A stretch of 64,000 nt of DNA from Dolomedes plantarius. Its lineage: Eukaryota > Arthropoda > Arachnida > Araneae > Dolomedidae. The notes under the pieces were generated by a model. The model was not told the origin of the DNA and searched no databases. It saw nothing but the letters and a program-made list of their open reading frames with translations. The position numbers and the translations under genes were made by a program. The stretch spans positions 147,500,118-147,564,117 of the forward strand of contig OU015499.1 of the NCBI GenBank assembly GCA_907164885.2, written 5' to 3'. Each line of letters begins with the position of its first letter. Within the stretch, counting starts at the first letter, position 1. This document shows positions 10,285 through 22,146 of this stretch, piece by piece.

Positions 10285-12590
10285 ACATTAATGTTCAATG
10301 CTTATTGCAACAAAGATAACAGGAACAGCAATGACTGCAATACTCCATAATCATTGTTCTAGGTACATGATTCATTATATTATGCTTAGTTTGAAGCCAA
10401 TGTATATCAAAGACTGTGATTTAAAAATAATACTTGATATTTAAAATTGAATTTCTTATTAAAAGCAAAAATAAATAATTTAATAGTACAAAACTGTAAT
10501 AATAAGGGCTTTCTTTTTGTTACTGTACACAATTACTATTATATTATACATAAAAATGTAATTTTCTCTGTATTATGTATTCTGAAGTCTTTGTTAGAAA
10601 CATTTCAAGATTTAAAAATTTCTATTAACTGGTAATTATGACAGCCTTGGTATTGTGTTTTAAAATTCTTTATTGTAAAAATTATACTCAGATTAGTTTA
10701 AAGCTAAATTTTAATTATCTGTTCTCTTACGGGCATATGCTTTATGCTTATTAGATTATTTTGTACTTACAAAATTTGTGTATATGCTTTCTTGCTGTTC
10801 ATGCATTTGGTAATCTGTAATCTATAACTTCTGTCCTAAACATCATTGGGTCTAATTAGCCCTTGTGTAGCAAAAAATGACCATAGCGCACTAACCCCAA
10901 ACAAACCTAAATATCATTGTTAATCAAATTGATGTTTGTTTGGTTCTAGGATTTAAGTATCCTCACTCCCTTTCCTTGGCATGAAAAAAAGTTTCTCAAT
11001 AGAAAGTAACTGCAGTAAATGTGTAAAAAATAGCTTTTTCAAAGTTCTAATGCTCTTTTGTTTCCCCATTGCTTCAGAAATATACTCTGTAATTATGCTC
11101 AGAAAGAATATACATCAAATGAATTACATTTATACATGAATAAAAGTTAAAGCTGTTGTTAAAGAAATGTATTAAACCGTTTATGTAAAAGATAACTCTG
11201 CTCAAAACCTGAAATAATAGGCTGGTAAGTTTACATTTTACATAAGGGAAAAATTCATTAACATTCTGTATGTTCTTTCAGGAAAAGTTTTGGAAAATAT
11301 TTTAACATAAGTTAACCATTTATCAGAAAATTTTTCTCTTCTTTGCAATCATTTTGTTAGCTTTGCATTTCATGTTGCATTTCTTCACTTACTCATTGTC
11401 AGTTTAGTTAACCATTACATATAACTTTGATTTAAACATAGGTTATAAATATCTGCTAACAAAAAAATATAAGATTTTATGTGAATTTTATATTTTAAGT
11501 TTTAAAAATTTGGAAACTTCTATATTAACTTAACGTTTTAAGGTCAAACAGTATAACCGTTAATTACTCTATATTAGAAAGTCTATCATCTGGTATCTTG
11601 TTGTTCATGCCTTTCATAATTAATTTTTTTACATATTATTTGTCATTTATGTTAATATTCATTAAGTAAGAAATATAGGTTTTGAATCACACCTACTTTG
11701 AATCTACCATATTTTCAGAAAATAAAGTATTCATTTGATAAAACAAGCAACCAAAATATATGAGGGACTTTACAATTTTATAATCTTTTTGCTGTATTAG
11801 CAATGTGTTTTATCTATATTTAATGTTGTTGCATAAGACTGCCTTATGATTATTCATGTCATTTTACTTGGGAAAGCTGTCGTCAATTTGGTTTTATGGA
11901 CTTTTCAAAAAGTTTACAAAGAGAACACTGACTTGTAACCAAAATTTGTTGTCTTGATATAGACAGTTACATCAACTCAGTGCAGGAAAACTGTGTATTT
12001 CGTATCATTAACAAGTTATCTCATTGAAGCATGGTAAGTTGTTAGTGGTATTTAGCTCTGTTATGCCCTCATTGTGGTTGTAATTCATTACATGCGGTTG
12101 ATAACCACTTGGAGTGTGCTGTCATGTCACACATCCTCTTTATTTCTCACAGATTATATCTTAAATATTGAACCCTTTTAAACCATTTAGAGAACTTTGA
12201 GACTTTTTCAAAATTTGCATAACTTTTCTTAGAAGAGAATCTCTGTGATGGAACTTCTATTTTCAGCTTCTGGTATTTAGTGCACATTGTTCAAACTTGT
12301 TACAATGATGAAAAACAACTTAGCTTCAAAGATGTCTTAGCTTCAAAATTTCTTTATATTCTGATTACAATGATTTCTGATTAACGAAGTCTGTTGGTAA
12401 AATGTATATTTAGGAGATATGTAATGTAATAAATTTTCTAACTTAAGTGTAAGTATATATATTTTTTCTTCTATTGCTGTTAAATTCAGTTTCTTTGCTA
12501 TAATACCAAGATATGTCAAATCAGTATCTGACTGGTTGACTTGTCTGGAATTTTTATTATGTGTTTGTAACCTCATAATAAAAAAAAAAT
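10285..12590. other. non-coding part of duplication copy 1, putative intron/upstream region
   Basis: About 2.3 kb of AT-rich sequence without a credible coding frame. Large parts align with 41.5-44.2 kb in duplication copy 2. If the zinc-finger exon at 13730 is spliced to an upstream exon, this may be intron or 5' flank. I could not identify the upstream exon. Confidence 0.5.
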
Positions 12591-13019
12591 AATATCTCAT
12601 GAACTTCAAGAGGTCCAAAGAAAAATGTTGTGAAATGTTTGATTCTGATTATTTAGAAAATCACATAAAAGCACTGTTATGTAGCCGAAGAAGGGAAATA
12701 ATTCTGAAGGATTTATATCACTGTTATCCTAATGTAATATCTCATGAACTTCAAGAGGTCCAAAGAAAAATGTTGTGAAATGTCAGATTCTGATTATTTA
12801 GAAAATCACATAAAAGCACTGTTATGTAGCCGAAGAAGGGAAATAATTCTGAAGGATTTATATCACTGTTATCCTAATATGTCATGAACTTCAAGAGGTC
12901 CAAAGAAAAATGTTGTGAAATGTTTGATTCTGATTATTTAGAAAATCACATAAAAGCACTGTTATGTAGCCGAAGAAGGGAAATAATTCTGAAGGATTTA
13001 TATCACTGTTATCCTAATG
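12591..13019 (+). repeat. near-identical tandem triplication, unit 140-145 bp
   Basis: Three units start at 12591, 12736 and 12876 with AATAT(C/G)TCATGAACTTC and differ at only a few positions. The related place in duplication copy 2 (near 53470-53550) has a single, diverged unit. The amplification is therefore recent and specific to copy 1. Confidence 0.9.
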
Positions 13020-13702
13020 TATTTTATTCAAAAAATTCAAATTAAAGCAGGGCAAGAACGTGGTGAATAATATTTGTAGCTGCCAAACTACAATCCAAAC
13101 ATATATGCCTGAACATACCCACAAGCAACATATCCTTTGTCATTTTGTGTAATGATTTTATATATTTTATTAAATTTATGATTTCTTTAATATGATGGTA
13201 CCCAAACTTATTACTCCAATATCCATTTTTCAAATTTCTTGGAGCATAAAACTTAATGATTAATGATGAAATTATTTTGAGTTGTAGATGACTGAAATGT
13301 ATATAAAGGGAAAAAATAACATTAATATTCCTGATGCATTATTGATTGGGTCAATATCAATAGTTTTCAGGATATGTCTATAAACCAAAACATATCAAAT
13401 CCCTACATATCCTTATGATGTACCAAGACAAAAGAATAACGCTAGCTAAGGAATCTTGTGCCCTGATTGTTATAAATTTAAAACCTCAGTAATTTAATTT
13501 ACCCAGAATATTATTTGTAACATTTTAGTTTTTATATATATCTCCTTTTTTTCTAGCATAAATAAACTTTTATAATTTGCTGTTAATTTAAAGTGAAATA
13601 TATGAAACAAGAGTATTTATTACCAAATATTTAGAAGCATTGTAGGTATTATTAATTTATAATTTCAGGTGTGATATGATGGTATAGTGTTAATATGACT
13701 CA

Positions 13703-13729
13703 CTAAATTTCTTTCTTCTCTATCTACAG
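13703..13729 (+). promoter_or_regulatory. 3' splice acceptor before zinc-finger exon 1
   Basis: A pyrimidine-rich tract (TTTCTTTCTTCTCTATCTACAG) ends in CAG at 13727-13729. The paralogous site at 54160 keeps the tract and the CAG although surrounding sequence has diverged. This argues for a real acceptor and an exon starting at 13730. Confidence 0.65.
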
Positions 13730-13999
13730 ATTGTTAGGTACGAAACTAAAATGTTTAAGGAGTCCACAAATTAAGAAGATAAACATATTACTGGCAGTTA
13801 TAGTGTTTTGGTTATCACGTAAAGAAATGTCGGCATGGTAGATAAGGAAATGTCATGTATTTTGAGTGTAAAAGGACCTTCAAAGGAAAATTAATCCTGC
13901 AAGAAGAATCCCACTAAACCTGAATACGAATGCACTCCATGTGGCACATGCAGAATTAGTATAATTGTAAAAGGTTCCATTTCACAGCTTCTACCTCAC

Positions 14000-15712
14000 A
14001 TGGATGAGGAAATTTTCAAATGTAATTTATGCGAAAGAACATTTTTACAGTTGGCTGCCTTAAATACACATCTTTTATGCCACACTGCTGATAATCATCT
14101 CAGTACACATACAGACGAGAAACCATTTGCCTGCAATGTATGTGAGAAAAGATTTTCTGGGTTGGGTCCTTTAAAAAGACATCTCGATATTCATACAGGA
14201 GAGAAACCTTTTGCCTGCAACGTGTGTGAGAAAAGATTTTTTGATCTGAGTCATTTAAAAACACATCTGTATAAACATACAGGAGAGAAAAATTTTGCCT
14301 GTACTTTATGTGAGAAAAGATTTTCTCTCCCGGGAGGTTTAAAAACACATCTCCGTACCCATACAGGAGAGAAACCTTTCGCCTGCAATATATGTGAGAA
14401 AAAATTTTCTGTGCAGGCAGTATTGACAACACATCTCTATACCCATACAGGAAAAAAACCTTTTGCCTGCAATGTTTGTGAGAAAACATTTACTCATCAG
14501 TGGAATTTAAAAACACATCTCCGTATACATACAGGAGATAAACCTTTTGCCTGCAGTGAATGCAAAAAAAAATTTTCTGTGAAGTATGATTTAAAAAGAC
14601 ATCTCCGTACCCATACAGGAGATAAACCATTCACCTGCAGCGTGTGTGAGAAAAGATTTATTGATCTGGGCAGTTTAAAATCACATCTCCGTATCCATAC
14701 AGGAGAGAAATCTTTTCCCTGCTCTTTATGTGAGAAAACATTTACTCATCAGTCGAGTTTAAAAACTCATCTTCGTAGACATACGGGAGAGAAACCTTTT
14801 GCCTGCACTGTATGTCAGAAAAGATTTTGTCGAGTGATTGATTTAAAATCACATCTCCGTACCCATACGGGAGAGAAACCCTTTGCCTGCACTCTCTGTG
14901 AGAAAAGATATTATGATCAAAGTAATTTAAAAATACATCTTCGTACCCATACAGGAGAGAAACCTTTTGACTGCAATGTATGTGAGAAAAGATTTTCTGT
15001 GCAGTCTGATTTAACAAGACATCTCCGTACCCATACAGGAGAGAAACCTTTTGCTTGTACTGTATGTGAAAAAAGATTTTCGGAACAGGGTCATTTAAAA
15101 ACACATCTCCGCACCCATACAGGAGAGAAACCATTCACCTGCATTGTATGTTACAAAAGATTTTCTGAGTTAGGTTCTTTAAAAAGACATCTCCATATTC
15201 ATAAAGCAGAGAAACCTTTTTCCTGTACTGAATGCGAGAAAATTTTTTCTAGAAAGGATCATTTAAAAAGACATCTCTTTAAGCATACAGGAAATAAACC
15301 TTTTGCCTGCAATCTATGTGAGAAAAGATATTGTTATCAAAGTGATTTAAAAATACATCTCCACACCCACGCAGAGAAACCATTTGCCTGCAATGTATGT
15401 GAGAAAAGATTTTCTGTGCAGGGAGATTTAACAACACATCTTCGTACCCATACTGTAGAGAAACCTTTTGCCTGCACTCTGTGTGAGAAAAGATTTTCTC
15501 GTCTGTGTGATTTAAAAACACATCTCCGTATTCATACAGGAGAGAGACCTTTTTCCTGCACTGAATGCGAGAAAAAATTTTCTAGAAAGAATCATTTTCA
15601 AACTCATCTCCGTATGCATACAGGTGAGAAACCTTTTTCCTGCACTGAATGCGAGAAAAGTTTTTATAGAAAGGATCATTTAAAAACACATCTCCGTGCA
15701 CATAGGAAATAA
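14000..15712 (+). CDS. poly-C2H2 zinc-finger protein, 20 fingers
   Basis: The 570-aa frame is almost entirely C2H2 fingers of CX2CX12HX3H form joined by TGEKPF-type linkers, so it is predicted to be a nuclear DNA-binding protein. I count 20 fingers; the first (FKCNLCERTF) is separated from the second by an eroded partial finger. Finger 16 has a shortened linker (HAEKPF). No KRAB, ZAD, BTB or SCAN domain is visible. The ATG at 14000 may not be the true start. The same frame is open upstream to 13895, and its CTPCGTCRIS segment is matched by CQTCRIS in locus 2, so the coding exon may begin at 13730 with upstream coding. The C-terminus follows a 2-base deletion within a linker, after which finger sequence continues out of frame. 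Target genes cannot be inferred. Confidence 0.8.
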   Translation: MDEEIFKCNLCERTFLQLAALNTHLLCHTADNHLSTHTDEKPFACNVCEKRFSGLGPLKRHLDIHTGEKPFACNVCEKRFFDLSHLKTHLYKHTGEKNFACTLCEKRFSLPGGLKTHLRTHTGEKPFACNICEKKFSVQAVLTTHLYTHTGKKPFACNVCEKTFTHQWNLKTHLRIHTGDKPFACSECKKKFSVKYDLKRHLRTHTGDKPFTCSVCEKRFIDLGSLKSHLRIHTGEKSFPCSLCEKTFTHQSSLKTHLRRHTGEKPFACTVCQKRFCRVIDLKSHLRTHTGEKPFACTLCEKRYYDQSNLKIHLRTHTGEKPFDCNVCEKRFSVQSDLTRHLRTHTGEKPFACTVCEKRFSEQGHLKTHLRTHTGEKPFTCIVCYKRFSELGSLKRHLHIHKAEKPFSCTECEKIFSRKDHLKRHLFKHTGNKPFACNLCEKRYCYQSDLKIHLHTHAEKPFACNVCEKRFSVQGDLTTHLRTHTVEKPFACTLCEKRFSRLCDLKTHLRIHTGERPFSCTECEKKFSRKNHFQTHLRMHTGEKPFSCTECEKSFYRKDHLKTHLRAHRK

Positions 15713-16500
15713 ACCTTTTGCTTGCAGTGTATGTGAGAAAAGATATTTTCATCAAAGTAATTTAAAAATACATCTTCACACCCACACAGGAGAGAATCCA
15801 TATGCCTGTAATGTATATGAGAAAAGATTTTCTGTACAGGAGTATTTAACAACACATCTCCGTACCCATACATGAAAGAAACCTTTTGCCTGTACTCTAT
15901 GTGAGAAAAGATAGTATCCTGAAAGTAATTTAAAATTACATCTCCGTACTCAAACACGATAAAACGTTTCGCCTGCAATCTCCGAGAGAAAAGATATTCT
16001 CATCAAAGTAATTTAGAATTACATCTCCGTACCCATACAGAAGAAAAACTTTTCTCCTGCAATGTATGTGAGAAAGGATTTTCTGTGAAGGGGGATTTAA
16101 CAACACATCTGTATACCCATACAGGAAAGAAACCTTTTGCCTGTAATGTGTGTGAGATATGATTTTCTGAGGTGGGCATTTTAAAATCACATCTCTGTAC
16201 CCATGCAGGAGGGAAACCTTTTTTCTGTAATGCATGTGCGACAATTTTTTCTAAGTAGGGTGTTGTAAAAAGGTACGTTCTTACCCATATAGAAGAGAAA
16301 TCGTTTGCTTGCACTGTATGAAAGAAATATTTTCATTGTATGTTAATTTAAAGAGACATCTGCACCCATACAGGAGAGAAATCTCTCCCCTGTAGTGTAT
16401 GTGAGATATTTCTCAGCTAGGGAATTTAAAAACATACCTTGGTTTCCATATATGAGAGACTTTTTGCCTGCACTGTGAGAAAAGATTTCCTGTGCAGAAA
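15713..16500 (+). pseudogene. decayed zinc fingers downstream of gene 1
   Basis: About nine further finger-like units continue the 84-bp periodicity. They contain stops and frameshifts (for example the linker stop at 15873-15875), and several cysteines are lost. The original protein probably had near 30 fingers and was truncated by the indel near 15700. Confidence 0.8.
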
Positions 16501-16510
16501 TTCTACATTA

Positions 16511-16567
16511 AATAAACCATTAAATTGTACATGTAAATAAAGCATTTACATTCTACATGTAAATAAA
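16511..16567 (+). terminator. polyadenylation signal cluster after zinc-finger gene 1
   Basis: Three AATAAA hexamers lie at 16511, 16536 and 16562, the last two within a direct repeat containing ACATGTAAATAAAG. They sit just beyond the decayed fingers and could end the transcript. Confidence 0.4.
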
Positions 16568-17387
16568 GGAAATGAAGTGAAAGCCTTTAGAATGAATAGA
16601 TACTAATACACCTTTAAATAAAATGCAAAACTGGTTGATTGATTGAAAAGAATGAGAAAATTTCCTACTGAATGTTTTATTATAGTTCAATATACATGTA
16701 TTAAACTTGTCTAAACTTTGATAATAGATCTAAGGAATAGAATTGTTACTTTTTAACATAACGGTCATCTTTCTCAATACAAAGGCTAAACTCATTGGAA
16801 TCTATACAGGTATATGAATAAAAAAATATTTTATCTTGTGATTTTCTTTAAAATGTTAGTTTAAAATAAATTGGGGAATATTGTTTTAATAAGTAATCAT
16901 AGTAATGTCTATAATGAAATTTTTTTACAACATAACAAGGCGAAGCTTTTACTAGTATATAATCTTATTAGCTTTAAAATTAAGTTTTTACAGAAAAAAC
17001 TGTGGCGCTTTTCTCAATTTTTAAAAGTCTACATGTTTATTGTTTTAAAATGAAAGAATAATATAGTATGAGCACTTCAGCATTTTCTGGTTATTATAAG
17101 CATACATGATTAATGGGACATCATATGGATGATAAATTTTTGTACATGTCTTAATATCTTCTAATGAATCGGGAGGGGGGGGAATTCCAAATTAAATTTA
17201 AACTAGGACCACAAAACTTCTAATTGTTAGCAATAGCGGAGGCATTGGTTATTTTGTTTACCGTGCGTTCTCGTATCAGCGAATCTTTCCCGAAGCAATC
17301 GCCGCGGGGTTAAACGTCATTAATTATGCATGCGTTTTTCTGGGCACGCGTAAGCTGCGGCGCATGCTCCGTGGGAGCGACTGATAG
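16568..17387. other. spacer between zinc-finger gene 1 and the retrotransposon
   Basis: AT-rich and non-coding up to about 17180. From there to 17387 the base composition rises in GC and CpG, with GCATGC and CGCG motifs, suggesting a promoter-proximal region of the following element or of an old host promoter. Confidence 0.4.
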
Positions 17388-17412
17388 TATAAATGGAATG
17401 AGTTTTTCAGCT
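17388..17412 (+). promoter_or_regulatory. candidate RNA polymerase II core promoter
   Basis: TATAAAT at 17388-17394 is followed by an initiator-like TCAGCT at 17407-17412. The spacing of about 21 bases is short for a canonical TATA-initiator pair. It lies just upstream of the Jockey-type 5' untranslated region. Confidence 0.35.
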
Positions 17413-17624
17413 TTCCAGCCAGACAGAATTAGTCACTCTGCCACCGGACTCCGTTGAGCTCGGTCGCTCTCCACTTAGCTCTCTAAGCCTCTCACGTGCC
17501 TCTACTTCTGTGCTTGTGACCTCACGGGGATTTTTCAATCTTGCGTGTGTGTGACGGGCCAGTTTTAGTGGCAGCTTTTCGCTTGCCTTTGCTAATTTGG
17601 ATGCGTATAGGATTTGGATTTTGA

Positions 17625-19414
17625 ATGGAGCGTGCGGAAAGCACGGCTGTGACTCCGGGGAATGTCCCGGATATCCCCACCGACCCAGCAACGATTACCC
17701 CCTTGCCTACTATTAACCCTACACCTCCTACCATTGACGAACAAGTCTACTACTACAATGACAACTTCCCAACTGACTGGCCCTTCTACGAGCTGATCTC
17801 CAAGTTCCTGGCATTTTCGAGAACCGTCATCGGTGCTACTGGTGAAAAAGATGCTCATTCCGTGAGTATGTTTTTGGAATCTCTGCATAGTGTGCTCAAA
17901 AGACATAGTACTAATATTGAAGATTACCTGGCCCTCAACCTTTTCCGACAATTTTATGATGTGTATTACAAAGATATTAACGATCTTTTAGCTCCACATC
18001 ACGTTAGGATCACCATAGTTGATCATGTTCCCACCCTTTTTCACTTCCCAAGAAAACGTAAGCTTTCTAAGGAAAGCATAGAAGTAAATGTAACAACTCA
18101 AAATAAATTCGCCGGTTTAACTGACGAAAGTGAGATCCCAAGTACCCAACCCTTTGAAACTGGGGAATCCGTTATGGATACTCAAAATACCGAAGGTAAC
18201 GATAATAGCAAAGCCAAATCACCCTCGAAAAGATGTCATGTCTTTTTCGAGGTCAGTGAAAACTGGCGTACGGTCATTAAGACCATTAATGAAATGTCGA
18301 AGCATCGCTAACCGGCTCCCTAATTAAAGTTAAAATTAACTCTGTAGAATCCTACAGAAATATACAAAGCTTCCTGGACAGCCAGAAAATACCCTTTAGA
18401 ACGCTGGATCCTAGATCCGAGCGTCCAAAGAAGTATGTTCTGCGCGGTCTCCCTGTTTGTACCCCTACCAGCGATATTGAAGATGCGCTACGTACAATCG
18501 GCGTTGAGCCGATTAAAGTAGCGTATCTCACAAATCGCAAAACTAGGCGTCCCATGCCTTTATTTTTGGTGACCGTCAGGCCCTCCCCAAACCTTGATAA
18601 TTTAAGCTCCCTAACCCAGATTAATTATCTAAGAGTGTCTTTTGAACACTACACTCAAACTGGCGTCAGCCAATGTTACAGGTGTCAGATGTTCGGACAC
18701 TCTTCGATGAATTGTAAACTTTCCCCACGCTGTGTTAAGTGTGGGGGATCTCACGTCCCAGGGGAATGCCTTCTAAAGGACTCTGACGATAAAACTTGCT
18801 GTGCTAACTGCAAGGGAAATCACACAGCCAACTACAGAGGGTGTCCCCTTAACCCCAAAAATAAGAATAATCTTAAAGTTAAGGACCCTAAGTCCGCACA
18901 AATTAGATCTAATCCCTCCACTAACAACAAGAAACCTGTTGTATTTATCCCTGCTCCCCCACCTAAAACATCGGCATGGAAAATCCCCATAGCTTCCACA
19001 GTTGATAGTGAAAAGAGCACTGCTTCGACATCCAGAGAAATGCTGAAAAATGCCGAAGTCACCCCCCTTTATAACCTCGGGTCGGATCGAAATTCACCCA
19101 ATCAGAGCGCGCCTAGGAGATCCAATCCGAAAGCGCTTAATGACACCATCCCTAGTGCTGCCCCAGTTGCAGCTGCTTCAAATCAGAGTGGAGAATCTGC
19201 TCATGACGAGCGGCCAACTTCAAGTTTTGCTGAATTTGCAACTATAATTCGTGCTATTAAGGACTTTATGTCCGATTATAACATTGCCGACATTATGCTT
19301 CTCTTTAAGAGAATTTCGGCACGTATGCGCACACAAACTGACGTATTTTCCAAAATGGTGGCTGTATTCAATGAAATTGCATTATACTTAGATCCACCAA
19401 CCGGTCATGAGTAG
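17625..19414 (+). pseudogene. Jockey-type ORF1 (gag-like RNA-binding protein), one frameshift
   Basis: Gag-like nucleic-acid-binding protein that would coat the element RNA. It opens at MERAESTAV and is proline-rich near the start. It leaves frame at about 18300 and continues in another frame through a PRE_C2HC-like region (YVLRGLPVCTPTSDIEDALR). Three zinc knuckles follow: CYRCQMFGHSSMNC, CVKCGGSHVPGEC and CANCKGNHTANYRGC. This arrangement is typical of Jockey-clade gag. Joined, it would be near 596 residues, a usual size. The stop lies inside the first codons of ORF2 (ATGAGTAG at 19407-19414). Confidence 0.85.
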
Positions 19415-22093
19415 TCGCTCCACTAATCGTTCACTGCGGGTTTTATTCTGGAATGCTAACAGTCTTTCAAACAAAATGAATGAATTCAGGGAGTTCATGG
19501 AAAATTCGAATATAGACGTTGCCCTGATACAAGAAACTAGATTTCAAGCACCTTGGCGCTTTAACATCTGTAATTACTCGCTCTACAGGACCGACCGCCC
19601 TCGCCCCCCTAATACTCACCAGCCTGGAGGTGGCACTGCAATTTATGTCCGTAGGGGCCTCGAACATTTTAAAATTAATAATATTAATACCACTAACGTT
19701 GAGAGCACATCTATAATGTTACTCCCTGACAGAGTCAATAAAATCTTAATTTCTTCTATCTATATTCCCCCCAATAAAACCTTCCTGTGCTCTGACTTTA
19801 ACAATATCCTAAATACCAGTAACTACTGTATTGTGGCGGGTGATTTCAACGCACACAATACAGCTTGGAACTGCCGAAACTCAAATCGTTCTGGCCGTGC
19901 CCTTCATAAATTTATCAGTGATAATCCTAATGTTAACTTAATTATCCCCCCCACCCCCACCCATTTTTACGTTTCGGGATCCAGTACTATCGACCTTGCT
20001 CTAACCAAAAATATCCCCTACCCTTATACTGTAGAAACTTTAGACCTCTTTGACTCTGATCACCTTCCTGTATTAATAAATTTTGATCGTCAAGTCGATA
20101 TTCAAAATCCTTCCCCCCCCCCACCCGCACTAACTGGAAGCAGTTCCAAGAATTATTACAATATTCTACCCTCTACTTCCCCATCATTCGTTGTCCTGAG
20201 GACATTGAGCACGCCACCAACAGTTTAAAAGAAACTATAGAATACGCCAAGGCTAACTCAACGCATACTTTGAAAAAGCCGCGCTACCATAACCTCCCGC
20301 CAAACATTGTTAAATTAATTAAGGACCGTAACGCGGCTCGAAAATTATTCCAATTTACCCGCCTCCCCCAACACAGGAGTAATTATCATCTCCTGCGCGC
20401 TCGCGTTCGTCGCGATATTCGAACTTTCCGTAACTCTACTTGGGCTGATTTCATTCAAGGCCTCAGTCCCGATGATAACTCCGTTTGGCAATTTGTCAGA
20501 CGTTTGCGTAAGCAGCATTCCAATTTTCCGCCCATTCATGGCCCCCACAGAGTTGCAATGACTGACATAGACAAAGCAAACACCATTGCTGACACGTACA
20601 GAGAACAGTTCTCTCCAAATCATGACCTAGTCGACGAGGAGAATGATAGACTCGTCCTCTCGACTGTGCAAAACTTTCTCTCCACCCCACCCTCTGACCC
20701 CACCTCCCCCACTAACTTCTTTGAAATAGCTGACATTATTCAAAAACTTAAAAATAAAAAAGCCCCTGGCATCGACAACATTAACAACTTAATTCTTAAA
20801 AACCTCCCTACCAATATAATTTTCTATTTCACCGTAATTGTTAACGCTATCCTTAAATATAATTATTTCCCCAAATGCTGGAAAACTGCTATTATCTGTC
20901 CCATCCCCAAGCCAGGGGGGGACCGCAATCTTCCCCAGAGTTACCGTCCAATCAGCTTGCTGTGCTCCCTCAGTAAGGTGGCGGAGCGCGTTATTCTTCA
21001 CAGAATCAACGATCACCTCGACCAGCACGATATTATCATACCAGATTAGTTTGGCTTTAGGTCTGAGCACAACACGACGCAGCAGCTCCTCAGGGTAGTT
21101 GAATTTGCCCGCGACGGGTTACAGGGTAAACAACCTACCGCTGCTCTGTTTCTCGATATTAAATGCGCGTTCGACAAGGTCTGGCACCCGGGACTCATTT
21201 ATAAACTTATTCAAATTAATCTGCCAGACAGTCTTATTCACTTAATTTATAACTATCTTCATAATCGAAATTTTGCCGTCCGCATACACAACAATCTGTC
21301 CCGGAACAGGTACATAACGTCTGGTATTTTACAGGGTTCGATCTTAGGACCTAGCCTGTTCAATTTATTCGTGAACGATGTGCCGCGTGGAGTTAATACT
21401 CTACTCGCTATGTATGCGGATGACACTGCTATCCTTTCCTCCTCTCACAATGAAAACTACCTGACTATTCAAATTCAGCGTCATATCGACACCTTAGAAG
21501 CTTGGTTCACGCGCTGGAAAATTCGAATCAACCCTTCTAAGTGTCACGCGATCTATTTTAGTAATCGCTTTACCAATCCTCCGCGTCTTTATATTCAACA
21601 ATCCCCACTCGAATGGGAAAACACAGTGAAGTATCTCGGCGTAACTCTGGACCGCAGACTCACATGGAAACCCCACATTACTAACATTGTCAGCAAATGC
21701 GATGCTGTCATCATGCAACTCCGAACGCTATTTTTCAGTCCCCATATGACTATGAGAAACAAAGTGCTACTATTCAAACAATGTGTACTTCCCGTCGCCC
21801 TATATGCTGCTCCTGTGTGGTTTTCAGCCGCACAAACCCACATTAAAAAAATCGAAATCTTCCAGAATAAAACTCTCAGGCGTATTCGCCGAGCATTCCG
21901 TTACCTGTCGAATTCGACAATCAGACGTGACTTCGACATTTCCACTTTCTCGAAACAGGCTCATAAAATTTGTAAAAAATTTTATGAAACCCTTCCTAAC
22001 ATTCGTAATGAAGTACTCGCAGAATTGCCAGATTATGACCATTCTCTCCCTGCTAATCGTAAACGCCCTAGGGCGTGTCTCCTCAGGAGCTAA
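19407..22093 (+). pseudogene. Jockey-type ORF2 (AP endonuclease and reverse transcriptase), disrupted
   Basis: The polyprotein would nick the target and reverse-transcribe the element RNA there. Endonuclease motifs are WNANSL, IQETRF, YRTDRP, GGGTAIYV, AGDFNAHNTAW, STIDLALT and SDHLPV. Frame is lost in a C homopolymer at 20113-20122. The reverse transcriptase continues with KAPGID, YRPISLL, FGFR, FLDIKCAFDKVWH, LQGSILGP and YADD (21413-21424), then LGVTLDRRLTW. A TAG at 21047-21049 replaces the codon before FGFR; the frame is open on both sides. Total coding span is about 895 codons, a complete length. The homopolymer shift could be a sequencing error; the nonsense codon is less likely to be. 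Confidence 0.88.
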
Positions 22094-22146
22094 CATTAAC
22101 TACCGCATCGCGATACTCATTCTATCTTGCACACCTGCTTATGTCC

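Larger units (their letters stand above)
7110..16510 (+). repeat. segmental duplication, copy 1 (zinc-finger locus 1)
   Basis: This block can be aligned by eye with 35470-57180 in the same order and orientation. Anchors include ATGTA(T/C)(C/T)AGATGC near 7147 and 35497, TTATTGCAACAAAGATAA near 10300 and 39967, CCAAAATTTGTTG near 11940 and 43787, GTCAAATCAGTAT near 12513 and 52158, and the splice acceptor and zinc-finger exon. Divergence is moderate to high with many indels, so the duplication is old. Differences in length are mostly transposon insertions. Confidence 0.8.

Noticed and set aside
14100..16314. Antisense frames over zinc-finger gene 1 encoding repeats such as HCRQKVSLLYGYGDVFLN
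   Set aside because: They are the reverse-strand shadow of the 84-bp finger periodicity and vary with it. The sense strand has the full C2H2 pattern.
14000..16500. Regularly spaced repeats suggestive of a CRISPR array
   Set aside because: The 84-bp period is the C2H2 finger unit and codes on one strand. There are no short palindromic repeats with unique spacers, and the DNA is eukaryotic.
17407..17951. Three minus-strand frames overlapping the start of the Jockey-type ORF1
   Set aside because: The plus strand encodes a gag-like protein with zinc knuckles; the antisense frames have no domain and overlap each other.
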